This document shows positions 51,261 through 62,000 of a stretch of DNA of 62,802 nt, piece by piece. Location of the stretch: positions 1 to 62,802 of the forward strand of contig JBGVOM010000133.1 of assembly GCA_045126515.1 (NCBI GenBank). Direction: 5' to 3'. The DNA comes from RUG11237 sp045126515 (GTDB lineage Bacteria > Bacillota > Clostridia > Lachnospirales > Lachnospiraceae). The position numbers were made by a program, and so were the translations under genes. The stretch's first letter is position 1. Each line of letters starts with the position of its first letter. The notes beneath the pieces are model-generated. The model was not told the origin of the DNA, searched no databases, and saw only the letters and a list, made by a program, of their open reading frames with translations.

Positions 51261-52533
51261 AGTATTTGAACAGGAGTTTAATCCGGAAAAATATATGAAT
51301 GACAGATTGCTTGAGATAACAGATGATACAGAGCGAAGACAACTGAGAAACCTAATGGATTCCTTTTTCACTCCATTTTACCAGTACATAGAAGAAAAGT
51401 ATCAGAAATTGGAACAGAGAATGTTTGAGAATAGCAGTCAGGAGAAAAATTATTTTGATGTTATTACAGCAATCTGCCCAAAAGATAAACTGATTGCTTA
51501 TGAAAACACTATGTTTCCTATTGTGGAAGAAGATTTAGAGGAACAAAATATCAGGGTAGATGAATTAATTGCCTGTTTGGAAGAGAAAAAGGAATGTTAT
51601 TGTTACTCTGCATATGTTCAAATGGAATTTGAAAAACTACAGAATCTTTGGAAGGAAAAAAGAAGATTTAAAGGAAAAATAAAAACTGCAGATGCAGAAT
51701 TTGAGGCTTATTTTATTTTAAAAAAGAATAAAAAATATGGAGAAAAAGTAAAGCAACTGTATGAAATATTTTTGCGAAATCAAATACCATGGCGTACACT
51801 GCAGATTCCTTATATTAATAAAATGATAGATGTATATATTGTGGATGCCTCTTATCCGGAAGGGGACATAATAGAATCCATTGAAGTAGATTTTGAGGAA
51901 TACAGCGAACAGATTTTTTTTGAGATGATTCCGATATGGAATATCGGAAAAAAGATTATCAGAAGCAGTGCATATCCTACCTTTGAAGTGGATCAGATAA
52001 ATTTTACACATATCATATATAGCAGTCAGCTGGAGGATAAATGTCGGTACCTGGTGACAAATGATCAGCTGGAATACTGGAATGTGAGAAAAGAGTACGG
52101 AGATTTATGTATTGAATGTAAGGAGGTAGAACCGATTAGCTGGCAGTTACTGGAACTTCATAGTGATATCAAATGTTATTACAAAGATGCATATCCCCTC
52201 ATGAGTAATGCCAGAGAGGCTCAGACAGATAATGTGTTAATGCGTACCTTGGGAGGAATTCAAAAACGCATTGGAGAACTGAAAGTGGAAAATTATCTAA
52301 AATTCAGGGAAATACAAAAAATAGATTGTAAGAGCTGGAAGGATAACAATACATATTCCATGGATGAGCCGATTAAGGAAGAACTGCAGGTACAGGGAAA
52401 CAGGCCGGGATTGCTTTTGGTATTTGAGGCAGTAGATAAAGGCAATTATTTAAATGGAGATGTACTTAGCTATGTGGTGAGCTGTATTCAATGGGAACTG
52501 AGGGAATATAAATGTTATGGCAAGATTTTGTAA
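51217..52533 (+). CDS. Unknown protein, possible baseplate component
   Basis: I do not recognise this 438-residue soluble protein. The first 150 residues are helical and acidic; the rest alternates strands and helices (LRNQIPWRTLQIPYINKMI, IIESIEVDFEEYSEQIFFEM, RPGLLLVFEAVDKG). It has no signal or membrane segment. A TTG at 51217 lacks a ribosome site, while a TTG at 51250 lies after AGGAAGGGAGAG, so the true start may be 51250. Its size and position between sheath-like and spike genes would suit a TssF/gp6-type wedge protein, but that rests on position only. Confidence 0.65.
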   Translation: MKRVGRERQYALQNKVFEQEFNPEKYMNDRLLEITDDTERRQLRNLMDSFFTPFYQYIEEKYQKLEQRMFENSSQEKNYFDVITAICPKDKLIAYENTMFPIVEEDLEEQNIRVDELIACLEEKKECYCYSAYVQMEFEKLQNLWKEKRRFKGKIKTADAEFEAYFILKKNKKYGEKVKQLYEIFLRNQIPWRTLQIPYINKMIDVYIVDASYPEGDIIESIEVDFEEYSEQIFFEMIPIWNIGKKIIRSSAYPTFEVDQINFTHIIYSSQLEDKCRYLVTNDQLEYWNVRKEYGDLCIECKEVEPISWQLLELHSDIKCYYKDAYPLMSNAREAQTDNVLMRTLGGIQKRIGELKVENYLKFREIQKIDCKSWKDNNTYSMDEPIKEELQVQGNRPGLLLVFEAVDKGNYLNGDVLSYVVSCIQWELREYKCYGKIL

Positions 52534-52558
52534 AAGGAGAAAGGCAGAATAGACTGTT

Positions 52559-53227
52559 ATGAACAAAATTTGGGAATTTTTACATAAAAATCAGGAAAAA
52601 ATCAGATATCGGCAGGCAGAATATTTTAGCCCCTACTATGAAGTTTTTGAGGAAGCCATAAAGATGGAAAAAGATCACATCTATCAGGTAAGTTTTAACA
52701 GTTTCTACCGGTATGAGGAAGTTTTTGAATCACTGTTTGATATGGATATCAAAGAAGAATACAGAGAGTTGTTGTTTGATTGTATTCTCCACTATCTTGT
52801 TGGTCAGGAATTTCAGTTGGGAATCACAAGAAATGAATATTATATTCGGAATTACTGGAAAAGTATAGAACGAGGTGTCTATGGGGAAAATGTACAGGAT
52901 ATTTTTGCAAGCCTGTCAAAAGAAAAAAAGCATTTTATTGCCCGTACCTTATATCAGCAAAGTCAGATGCAGTCAAGTGTATACTTGTTTGCCAGAACAG
53001 TTACTGGGATTATTGATAACTGTGTGGTATATCGGAATAAAATTCAGCCAACAGTTATTTTGGTATACATACAGGAAAAAAATATATCCTTTCAGCAAAA
53101 AATGCTTACAGCATTGGAAAAATTATTTTTGCCTTTGAATTACACCATGCGCATATTTCAAGAGAAGCATTTTGGAGTAATACAGGCTGAGCAGACACTG
53201 GAAATAGATCAAATAGAGATTTTTTAA
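52559..53227 (+). CDS. Unknown protein, possible small baseplate wedge
   Basis: No family is recognised. The 222-residue soluble protein is mainly helical and ends with a strand-rich tail (PTVILVYIQEKNI, LFLPLNYTMRIFQEKHFGV). That tail resembles in layout the C termini of TssG or phage tail protein I, which contact the next wedge subunit. The resemblance is weak. An in-frame ribosome site AAAGGAGAAAGGC lies about 20 bases before the ATG. It follows the 51217 gene by 26 bases and precedes a baseplate-like gene by 11. Confidence 0.6.
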   Translation: MNKIWEFLHKNQEKIRYRQAEYFSPYYEVFEEAIKMEKDHIYQVSFNSFYRYEEVFESLFDMDIKEEYRELLFDCILHYLVGQEFQLGITRNEYYIRNYWKSIERGVYGENVQDIFASLSKEKKHFIARTLYQQSQMQSSVYLFARTVTGIIDNCVVYRNKIQPTVILVYIQEKNISFQQKMLTALEKLFLPLNYTMRIFQEKHFGVIQAEQTLEIDQIEIF

Positions 53228-53237
53228 GGAGGTAGCA

Positions 53238-54014
53238 ATGATTGGATTAAAAATACCTGTATTTGAAAAAGGAAATATTCTAACTCAGGAAATGCTGGAT
53301 TCCATGAAAGCATATGCAGTGGATGCAATACAGCTTTCCTATGAAGGGTACGGAAATGGAATTATCAATGGATGTGAAATTACCATAACAGACAATATTC
53401 TTACCATACATAAAGGGTTGGTAAATTATCAGGGAAATATATGTTTTATCACAGAGAACATAGATCTGCAATACCAGCCAACAGATACCTGGAACGTAGT
53501 AAAACTTGTATTTGGCGAATTGTCAAAAGAACTTATGTTTACCACCATGGAAATGTATGCAGAAATATCAGAACGAACAGAACATGAAACGTCAGCCATA
53601 GAAATTGCAAGATTTCGTTTGCAAAAGGGAGCAGTGCTTAGAACGCAGCACAGAAATCTTCAGGATTATGAAACAGAGTATGATACTTTAAGCATGATAG
53701 AAGCAGAGTATGCAGGTTATAGAGAAAGCACCATATGTCCGGAACTTTTATATCAGTTTGCAGAAGAAACCAAAGGATTTGATGTGACTAATAGTTCCGA
53801 CATAGCCTTTTTGTTGCAGATCTGGAACATGAAGGGACAAAGTTTAAATCGAAAGGTAATCGAAACGTATATTGCTGTGCGATTAGGAAAAAAGGTAACT
53901 CATTTGGACAATCGAGAAATATATGAAGGTTTGGTACAAGTGTTGAAAAAAATAAAACAGGGCAGAGAAGAACCAGAAGTACGGCGCAGGTCATCAAGAA
54001 TGATAATAGATTAG
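53238..54014 (+). CDS. Possible baseplate adaptor (TssK- or phage-hub-like N terminus)
   Basis: The 258-residue protein opens KNGNILTQ-like (FEKGNILTQEMLDSM), then YEGYGNGIINGCEIT and LTIHKGLVNYQGNI. This run of beta elements with a G-I-x-x-G turn is like the shell of TssK and some phage baseplate adaptors. The C-terminal 130 residues are helical with a very basic end (RRRSSRMI). It would link wedge proteins to the membrane part or to fibres. AGGAGGTAGC gives a strong ribosome site. The family assignment is inference from pattern and place. Confidence 0.6.
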   Translation: MIGLKIPVFEKGNILTQEMLDSMKAYAVDAIQLSYEGYGNGIINGCEITITDNILTIHKGLVNYQGNICFITENIDLQYQPTDTWNVVKLVFGELSKELMFTTMEMYAEISERTEHETSAIEIARFRLQKGAVLRTQHRNLQDYETEYDTLSMIEAEYAGYRESTICPELLYQFAEETKGFDVTNSSDIAFLLQIWNMKGQSLNRKVIETYIAVRLGKKVTHLDNREIYEGLVQVLKKIKQGREEPEVRRRSSRMIID

Positions 54015-54024
54015 GAGGATTGCT

Positions 54025-54663
54025 ATGAGTCAGTTCATGGATGAGGAAATATTAAAGGAGAAAAAAAGAATACAAAAAGAGCAGCAGGAAATTCTGGAAA
54101 AAGAAATGAAAGGGGAAGAAAAGGAGGAATCCATATTTGATGGCAGCATTACCATAATGGAACGGCAGGTGACATATCAGCGTGTACAGATTCCAGAACT
54201 AAAAATAAGTGTACTGATGCCTTCTGATTTTTTTGCATTATCGGATGAAGTGAAGCAATATATTTACCCGGCAGGTAATAGACCAACCCATGTGTACGGA
54301 GGGGAAAATATTTTCTACCAGCTTTCTTTTTCCTTGACCAGTCATCAGATTCCAGATGAAGGAATGGTAAAATTTGTTCCAATGACAAAGAAAATTATGG
54401 AAGTAATGGGACCAAAAACAAAAGTAATGAATTCCAATGTGATTGAACATATGGTGGAAGAAAAAAAATATCATATAGGAATTGTTGAATTTATATCCAA
54501 TGCCGTAGATATGAGTATATACAATGTGATGTTTTATGTGAGCATTGACAATCAGCTTTTAATGGGAAATATAACTTTTCCACATAAATATAAGAAGTCC
54601 TATGTAAAAATAGCAAAAGAAACTATTGATAGTCTGGTGATTTTAGAAGGAGGAGACGCATAA
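54025..54663 (+). CDS. DcrB/Eag-like protein, possible effector-loading chaperone
   Basis: The 212-residue protein has a charged N-terminal coiled coil (KEKKRIQKEQQEILEKEMKG, about 11-30). A single alpha/beta domain follows, whose strand order and ending (LLMGNITFPHKYKKSYVKI, then AKETIDSLVIL) resemble DUF1795/DcrB proteins. In type VI secretion, Eag chaperones of this fold load membrane-segment or Rhs effectors onto VgrG. It is directly upstream of, and overlaps, the first VgrG gene, and an Rhs effector lies further on. The role is inferred from fold pattern and context. Confidence 0.6.
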   Translation: MSQFMDEEILKEKKRIQKEQQEILEKEMKGEEKEESIFDGSITIMERQVTYQRVQIPELKISVLMPSDFFALSDEVKQYIYPAGNRPTHVYGGENIFYQLSFSLTSHQIPDEGMVKFVPMTKKIMEVMGPKTKVMNSNVIEHMVEEKKYHIGIVEFISNAVDMSIYNVMFYVSIDNQLLMGNITFPHKYKKSYVKIAKETIDSLVILEGGDA

Positions 54664-56075
54664 TGGAAACAATTTCTTACTTAAATCTTAGTGTGGATGG
54701 AACGCCAATTACAAAGATAGTCAGCTTATCTATTCATCATGCAATCAATCAGCATGCAACAGCAGAATTAACTGGGGAAGCCTCTTTGGCAGCGGCAAGT
54801 GATTTCGCAAGAAGATGTGATGAAACAACGAAAATTACAATAACTACAAAGGCATCAGGTCAGCCGGCGGTTATATTTTGCGGTCTGGTAGCCAATGTTG
54901 GTGTGGAGAAACAGGACACTTATGGATTACTTAAATTAAGCCTGAAATCAACTAGCTATCTGTTAGATACAGAGAAGAAAAGAAAAAGTTTTCAGAATAC
55001 GGGAAAAACATATGAACAAATTTTAAAGGAAACATACGGTTCTCAAGCTAATCTGATTATGAATGTTTCTGATAAAGCTATTGGAAGTATTGTGATGCAG
55101 TACAGTGAAACCAACTGGGAATTTACCAGAAGAATTGCTGCTAATTTTAATGCACCGGTATTTGCAAATGTAGATACAGAAAAACCCAATATCACCATTG
55201 GACTGCCGGCTTCCGGAAAGTCTTATAAGTTGAAAGATGTAGAATACGATTACGGAAGCAGTCTGGGTGGTGGCACCAGTATTAAAACTCAGCAGTATAT
55301 GTATCTGGGAGACAAAGTAAGCTATGGCGGACAGACAGAGCGGGTAAAAGAATTGTCAGCCACCATGGTAAGCGGTATCCTCACCACTACAATAGCAGCA
55401 GCTCAGGACAGCGGCTTTGAGGCACAGCGCTCCTTGATGTCTGCTAACGGCGGAGCAGTTTCCGGTGGTGGCGCCATGGGAAGCAGCGGAAACGGAGTGG
55501 GCGTCACCACCAATGCAGCAGTTTCCGGCAAGATGTTTACAGGAATTGTTCAGGCAGTAAAAAAGGATAAGGTGCAGGTGCATTTGGTAGATATTGATGC
55601 GGAATATGATGGCGGGGGAGATTACTGGTTCCCATATTCTACTGCATATTCATCTTCTGACGGCAGCGGATTCTACTGCATGCCGGCGGAAGGTGATACC
55701 GTTCGAGTATTTTTTCCATCCGGTAATGAGGGGGAAGCTTTTGCAGCCAGCTCAGTTAATGTATCACCGTTAGATAATCCAAAACACAAAAAGTGGCGTT
55801 CTCCGGCAGGAAAAGAAATTTTAATGACAGAAGAAGGAATATTTATCACCTGCAAAGAAAACAAAATCTTTATTAACCTTGCGAATGAGGATGGAATTAC
55901 CATTAGTTGCGATAAAGACATTAATATATGTTCCAAAACAAATATTTCGGTAATGGCAAATCAGAAAATGGTACTTCAGGCGGATAATAATATCATAATA
56001 TCTACTGCGGAATCCTACATTGATATGAAACCGGATAAAATCGAAGTTGGTGCTACCAACGTAACCATTGCATAG
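54663..56075 (+). CDS. vgrG: VgrG-like spike protein 1
   Basis: The 470-residue protein has a gp27-like hub (1-250) with the late-control-D phrase QYSETNWEFTRRIAANFNAP near 143-162. A Gly/Ser linker and a gp5-type OB fold follow (FTGIVQAVKKDKVQVHLVDI, YWFPYSTAYSS, FYCMPAEGDTVRVFFP). The C-terminal repetitive beta blade (ITISCDKDINICSKTNISVM, ADNNIIISTAESYIDMK) would form the trimeric needle. This matches VgrG/PVC8-type spikes. It lacks any fused effector and is probably the general spike of the system. Confidence 0.9.
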   Translation: METISYLNLSVDGTPITKIVSLSIHHAINQHATAELTGEASLAAASDFARRCDETTKITITTKASGQPAVIFCGLVANVGVEKQDTYGLLKLSLKSTSYLLDTEKKRKSFQNTGKTYEQILKETYGSQANLIMNVSDKAIGSIVMQYSETNWEFTRRIAANFNAPVFANVDTEKPNITIGLPASGKSYKLKDVEYDYGSSLGGGTSIKTQQYMYLGDKVSYGGQTERVKELSATMVSGILTTTIAAAQDSGFEAQRSLMSANGGAVSGGGAMGSSGNGVGVTTNAAVSGKMFTGIVQAVKKDKVQVHLVDIDAEYDGGGDYWFPYSTAYSSSDGSGFYCMPAEGDTVRVFFPSGNEGEAFAASSVNVSPLDNPKHKKWRSPAGKEILMTEEGIFITCKENKIFINLANEDGITISCDKDINICSKTNISVMANQKMVLQADNNIIISTAESYIDMKPDKIEVGATNVTIA

Positions 56076-56090
56076 CAAATGGAGGAAAAG

Positions 56091-57191
56091 ATGGAACACA
56101 ATTATTTACAGGAATTTATAGCAACTTATCATGCAAAAGAAAGAAGATGGTTCTTGGAACATACCTTTCAATATTTAAAGGAACACAGACAGGAACTGAC
56201 AGAGCAGATTAAAAAAAATTTAGAAATATTTTTGCTTGGAGTGGTTGCCGGACAGAATGAATTTCCGGTTTCCGTAGAGTGCATACAGATTTCACTGTTA
56301 GATGTTTCTATTTTTAAGGAAGAACCGGCACTTAGATATGATGCTTATGGGGAGTTGGGCGTTTTAGGTACCAGACTTTTCAGCAAAAATTTTCCATGCC
56401 AGTGGATTCTTAACTATTGGGAAGAATACAAGAAAAGATTGGAAAAGGACGTAAAAGAGATGCAGGTTACCCGTTATATCAGTCAGGCAAGGATCCAACA
56501 AATGATGATGGAAAGCACAGGTATGTTGAATGCACTTATTTATGGAATGGTAAAATACACCTTCGATACCTTAGACGACATGAAACCACTAAAAGAATTA
56601 ATAAAAACGGAATGTTTCTATATCAGTTTTGGAAATTACATGGATCGACAAAAGCAGTTATATGCGGAAAATCCGGAGGTTGATATTTTCTTTAACACGG
56701 AAGGGGAGCCCTTACAATATAGAAAATATCAGCATAAAGTATATCGCAAAAAAGAATTTATGGAGTTGAACTTAAATCACAGCCGATTTGTGGAATGCCA
56801 GTTCGTAGACTGTAGGTTTGAAAAGTGTGACCTGACAGACGTTACTTTTGAAAATTGTAGGTTTTACCATACGGATATGGAGAAATGTATCGGTTATGGT
56901 ATGACAATGAATAACTGTATTATAGAACAGCTAAAAGGTGTTGATGTGAACTTTCATTACGAAGGAGAAGAAAATGGCGGTATAAGGGATATATATAAGC
57001 CATTAGAAATCTTTCAATCACAGATAGACTATATGGAACTGGAACATTGTAATTTAAGCTATTCTAATATATTTGATAATTATCGTGTAAAAATTAAAGT
57101 CAGTGAATGTAATTTAGAAAACAGTGCAATGGAGGGAAAAATAGATGAAAATGGAATATTTGAGAATATGCCAGAGCAAGAAAATGAATAA
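56091..57191 (+). CDS. Pentapeptide-repeat protein
   Basis: The roughly 366-residue protein has a helical N-terminal part (1-190). A stretch with pentapeptide-type periodicity follows (SRFVE CQFVD CRFEK CDLTD VTFEN CRFYH TDMEK), forming a right-handed beta helix with Phe/Leu at each centre. Later cysteine-rich repeats (LEHCNLSYSNIF, VSECNLENSAM) continue it. Its role is unknown; pentapeptide proteins occur near type VI spikes as fused or stand-alone cargo adaptors. The ATG at 56091 follows GGAGGAAAAG; the ATG at 56079 overlaps that site and is rejected. Confidence 0.85.
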   Translation: MEHNYLQEFIATYHAKERRWFLEHTFQYLKEHRQELTEQIKKNLEIFLLGVVAGQNEFPVSVECIQISLLDVSIFKEEPALRYDAYGELGVLGTRLFSKNFPCQWILNYWEEYKKRLEKDVKEMQVTRYISQARIQQMMMESTGMLNALIYGMVKYTFDTLDDMKPLKELIKTECFYISFGNYMDRQKQLYAENPEVDIFFNTEGEPLQYRKYQHKVYRKKEFMELNLNHSRFVECQFVDCRFEKCDLTDVTFENCRFYHTDMEKCIGYGMTMNNCIIEQLKGVDVNFHYEGEENGGIRDIYKPLEIFQSQIDYMELEHCNLSYSNIFDNYRVKIKVSECNLENSAMEGKIDENGIFENMPEQENE

Positions 57192-57684
57192 GCCCTTTGT
57201 TGTGGAAGGGTTAGACAGTCAGATTTATGTGGCTAATCCTTCCAGAGAGCAGTTTCAGCAGATTCCAAAATCAATGGTTACTTATTTTGATTACGAGCCG
57301 GATTTTGATGTGTCGGATTATGTGGCAACACCTACCCCTATGATATCACCCAGACTGCGAAAGGTATTTCGGATGTATGACAATTCTATAGAGTTTAAGA
57401 GCGTACAAAACTATACAAATAAAGAAAAAGATGCCTTCAAACTGGCCCCTTCCTATTATGTGTATTTTCAGGAGCAGACAGAATGTCTTCATGAGGATTC
57501 CATCATTGCGCCTAATGGAGCAGTGACAGATCTGGTGTTGAAGGGAAGTCAGCTTCGGAATAAAGACATTATTGTAGTAGGTGGTATTTCAGAAAAGATT
57601 ACAATAATATCACTGGCAGTAGCAGAAAGTATCATGCGGCGTAGAATGTTTGGAATTGATTTTGAGGAAGTAAAGATAAAATAA
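57145..57684 (+). CDS. DUF1629/Imm-like protein, possible immunity or adaptor
   Basis: The 179-residue protein has a central SPRLRKVFRMYDNSIEFKSV, then YYVYFQEQTECLHEDSII, and ends AESIMRRRMFGIDFEEVKI. This order is like the DUF1629 family found with polymorphic toxins as immunity proteins (ending near lAE-L-G-F). Here it stands before the PAAR-like and Rhs genes, while immunity genes usually follow the toxin, so a structural or targeting role is possible. The ATG at 57145 is eight bases after GGAGGG and overlaps the previous gene by 47 bases. Confidence 0.6.
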   Translation: MKMEYLRICQSKKMNKPFVVEGLDSQIYVANPSREQFQQIPKSMVTYFDYEPDFDVSDYVATPTPMISPRLRKVFRMYDNSIEFKSVQNYTNKEKDAFKLAPSYYVYFQEQTECLHEDSIIAPNGAVTDLVLKGSQLRNKDIIVVGGISEKITIISLAVAESIMRRRMFGIDFEEVKIK

Positions 57685-57704
57685 ACGGTAAGGGAGGAGT
57701 AAAA

Positions 57705-59018
57705 ATGGCACAAATAGAAGTAGAAGAAACGCCGGGAGGAACAGGAAAAACACAATATGTTACCAGACTGATGAAAGCAAAATGCTCGTTTGGCTCTATG
57801 AGCCAGTATCTGAATCTGCCATTGGATCATGGCGTGTGGTTTCAGTCCCCGGATACACCCATTATGAATGCTAATGACCATGAACCGGACAAACATATAT
57901 TACATTTTGGAAGATGTAAGTCTTCTAAGAATCCATCAAATTCCATTAACTTAGAGGATATGATTTTAGGTGCATTGTCTCCTTTTGGGGGTTTTTTGGG
58001 AAGTAAACAGTTAAAAGAAATGTTAGGCTGTGAAGGCTGTAAATGTAAGCCCATGACTATAACTCCCTGGAAAGATGTAGATGAAGATTACTATATTGAT
58101 GGGGCACCGGCAATTACCGTAGATAGTACTCTGCAATGCTATTATGGCGGCAGTATTACCATAGATACAGAATCCGAAGTAGAAGGTGGCGAAAACACAG
58201 GAGAAACAGTGGAAAGCACTGAGAAGGGATATCATGCAATTAATAAAATGCCGGATTCCATGGCTCAGAAGCTGAAGGATTTTTGTCCAAGTGCAGCAGA
58301 AGATTCAGCTTTTGGTTCAGTGATTGCAGGAGCCATGGGTGAAACTATGGATTATATGGAAGGACCAATGTCTATGTATGCAGTGTCACCGGAGAAAAGT
58401 GCTGCCAACTATGCTCATAATAAATTACAGAAGATGCCACAAAATGCAGTGGACTCTACAGGAAATATTGTGAATTCCGCCGTACTCGGTAATTACATAC
58501 TGGGAAATGGAACAGTGGCTTCTCAAGGAAACGGGGCAGTGGCAGCCTATAATGCAGTAAATATGTTATCCGGGAATGCAAATATGGCAGATATTATCAG
58601 ATTCTTTGAATTGCTTCCCTATATTATAGGTAACGCATCCTTGGGGGAGGAAGCTTATGGATTAGTTGCATTACTGATGTATATGATGGCACTGAATTAT
58701 AGTGTATCGGTAAGTACAAAAAAGACCCAGAGCAAAAAGATGAAGCAAAGCCAGACTAAGAAGCAGGGAAAAATCAAGGAAGCAAGATTTAGTTCCACTC
58801 CAACAAAGAGTATGAAAAAGGCTAAAAAGAAAGAAAAACAGGTGGCAGTGATGGGCTCTATTGTGTCAGATGAAAAGGGAAGAAAGTCCGTGGGAAAATT
58901 AACTGCGGAACCTGTAACGGAGGAAAGTCATAATTTAAGGAAAAATTTGAAAGAATCCGAAATCATGGTATTGATTGGAGAAAAGAAACCAGAGATTACG
59001 AAGGGAGAAGAAGAATGA
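57705..59018 (+). CDS. DUF4280 (PAAR-like) spike-tip protein
   Basis: The 437-residue protein has the DUF4280 pattern: AKCSFGSMSQYLNLPLDHGV, then FGRCKSSKNP, LGCEGCKCKPMTITPW and STLQCYYGGSITI (about 24-160). The conserved cysteines could bind zinc as in PAAR tips. A hydrophobic Ala/Gly-rich middle (about 210-330, including LVALLMYMMALNYSV) and a very basic, lysine-rich tail follow. It would cap the VgrG trimer and carry or recruit the effector. It overlaps the VgrG-Rhs gene by four bases. Confidence 0.88.
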   Translation: MAQIEVEETPGGTGKTQYVTRLMKAKCSFGSMSQYLNLPLDHGVWFQSPDTPIMNANDHEPDKHILHFGRCKSSKNPSNSINLEDMILGALSPFGGFLGSKQLKEMLGCEGCKCKPMTITPWKDVDEDYYIDGAPAITVDSTLQCYYGGSITIDTESEVEGGENTGETVESTEKGYHAINKMPDSMAQKLKDFCPSAAEDSAFGSVIAGAMGETMDYMEGPMSMYAVSPEKSAANYAHNKLQKMPQNAVDSTGNIVNSAVLGNYILGNGTVASQGNGAVAAYNAVNMLSGNANMADIIRFFELLPYIIGNASLGEEAYGLVALLMYMMALNYSVSVSTKKTQSKKMKQSQTKKQGKIKEARFSSTPTKSMKKAKKKEKQVAVMGSIVSDEKGRKSVGKLTAEPVTEESHNLRKNLKESEIMVLIGEKKPEITKGEEE

Positions 59019-62000
59019 TACAGGGACAATACACTTTAGCTCAGCTAAAAATTTCTGCAGGTCTTTCGTATCAGACAATTTTAGATTGCAGATTAAAAGG
59101 AAAAGTAGGAGAACACGGCATCTGTGAAGTAATGTTGGAAGTGTCAGATACAGTGAAAAGTGGTCAGGTCAATGCTTTGACAGACGGTGAAGCCACTGTT
59201 CTTTTAGATGGAACAATCCTCTTGAAGGGGGTAATTACACAGGCAGGATTCAGCAATCAGAATGGATATCACAGGGTAAAACTATTAATTGCTACTAAAT
59301 CTGTTCTGGCGGATAAAAAGAAGGATAGCTGTGTGTTTCAGGATCCTGGGAAAAAATTGTCGGATTTGGTAAATCATGCACTGTCAGGTACCGGAGTGAC
59401 GGCTCAGTTTGAGAAAGATATTGCTATCTCTCATGTGGTGTACCGACAGGATGAAACACCGTGGCAGTTTATCAAACGGCTGGCAGCACAGTACAAATAC
59501 AATGTATATGCAGATTTTAAAAGTAGTACCATTGCCATTGGAGAAGTGGGATTTGCCACCTATCCTGAGTCTGATTTAGGACAGGTGCAGGCTGTCAGCA
59601 AAGATATTTCAGAACTTCGCCAGGTGCAGAAAAATCAGGACAGCACTGCGGCAGCCTATGCTTATGAAAATCAGAGTTATGTCAGTGAAAATCTTGCCAT
59701 AGCAGCGGGAGACCATATTGGAAAGGAAACCGTATTAGAACATCTGATTATGGGACAGAAAGGAGTACTCACCAATCAGATACAGGTGCAGAAAAGCAGT
59801 TGCACAGCACCATCTTATCAGTCACAGGCGACACCATCCATAGCCAGTGGCATTGTGACAGGAACGGTTACGGCTGTGGACGGAAATCAGATACAAGTGC
59901 AGTTTGATGCTAATGGAGGAATCGGAGGTGGGCTGACCTGGATTCCATACGAATCGGTAATCAGCAACAGCTTTTACTGTATGCCCGATGTGGGAGATAA
60001 AGCATTTATTTACTATGAAAATAATGGAAAAATTATTTGCATGGGAAGCAAGAGAACAAATGACTCCCATCCGGATTATGATAAGCCGGAAGAAAAAGTC
60101 ATGACAAACCATGACAAGATGATAAAATTTACAACTACCGGGTTAAATATCACAGCAACCCGAGAGCTTCATGACAATGATTCCGACCAGGAAATATCCG
60201 TGAAGATGGATGAAAAAGAGGGCATCACCATTACCTCAGGGCAGGCGATACAGATTCATGCAGACAAAAATATCCGTCTGGCGGCAGGGGAAAAGAAACC
60301 TTCAGAGCATAATGAACTTCTAAAACAGGGAAAAGCAAAATTTACCCAGAGAGATAAAGCAGGTGCAGAAGAATATGCAGCAGACAGTGGACTAGGGGGA
60401 ATAGATGCTTTCCTGACAGCAGCAAGTACCGGAGCCGGCAGTCTGGGAAATGATATTAAAGACAGCTTTGTGGAAGGATTTCAGGGAATGGTATTCTATG
60501 ACCTGTGGGGCGGCGGAGAAGAAGAAAGTCAGGAAGAAGAACAAGAGGTTGTTTACGAAACCGGAGTATTGTCATTGTATGGAAGTGAGGAACTTTTGCT
60601 GGTGACAGGAGAAAGTGTCATAGACTTAAGCAGTGAAATTACTTTTTCTACACCGGAATTCCGCTGGCTGGGCTATGAACAGACAGAACATGAAAAAGTA
60701 GAAGAAGAACTTCATGACTGGTGGGAAACCGCATTGGACGGGTTGCAGCTTGCGTTGGATGTAGCAGGGTTTATTCCTGGTATAGGAGATGCCCTTGACA
60801 TTGTAAATGCAGGGATATCCCTTGCGCGTGGGGACTATTTTGGAGCAGCCTCATCCCTGGTATCCGCCATTCCCGGCATTGGAAGTTTCATTGGGGGAAG
60901 TGCTAAGGCATTAAAAGCAGGAAGCAAAGCGGCCAAGGTAGTAGGAAAGGTGAGTAAAGCAGCAGCTAAAGTAACCAAAGCCGTGTCAAAATACAGCAAG
61001 GTAATTAAGGCAGTGGAATATTTTTATTCTTCTGTAAATCTGGTGGTAAGCTTTATACGGAATAAAGACCAGATTGCCGCTTTTCTGTACAAGTGTACAC
61101 ATGGAGGTTTTGATATACATAATCAGGAAGATATAGATTTACTAATCAGCATGGGGAATCTTGGGGTTGCCACAGCAGGTCAGATTAAGAAAACCCGTGA
61201 TACTTTTGAAAAAAAGAAATCAAAAAATAAAAACGGTGGAGATTCTGACGATGGACCGGATAATAACAAGAAAAAGGGAAATGATAAGAGCCAGGACGAA
61301 CAGACCTGTAAGTATGACCCAATCAATGTAGTAACAGGAAGCCAGACTCTGGTGTATACAGACTTTGCCCTTACGGATATTACAGGAAGCCGTTACTTTA
61401 AGCGTACCTACGAGTCCGTCTATACCAACGAAGGCGGTCTGTTCGGCAGCCGATGGATGGCAGAAATGGAAAGCAATATCACATGGCAGGATAATCTAAC
61501 CATCGTCCAAATGCCGGACATGCATTTGATACGTTTCAAAAAAACAGAATACGGCTATGAAAACCTGATGCAGGGAAAACAGCAGTACCGTCTGTTTGAT
61601 ACAACAGAAGGATACGTGCTGAGGGATCATGTCAGTGGAATTTCCATGTACTACAGGACCGACGGAAAGATGACCTGCGCAGAGGATAAGAACCACAACC
61701 GTACAGAATATATTTATGAAGGAAATGTACTTAAAAGAGTGGAATATCCGGGCGGCCAGTTCCTTAACTTTGCCATGGAAGAGGGAAAAATCACAGAAAT
61801 CACAGATATTTTAGGAAGAAAACTTTTTTATGAATATGAAGGAGAATTTTTAACAAAAGTGACTCTGGCAAACGGAGGAACGATCCGATATGAATATACG
61901 GCAGAAGGTTATATTCGGTCTGTTACAGACCAGAATGGCAGAACCTATGTGGTAAACCACTATGACCGGAAAGGGCGTGTGGTGCGGCAGGAATTGTCCA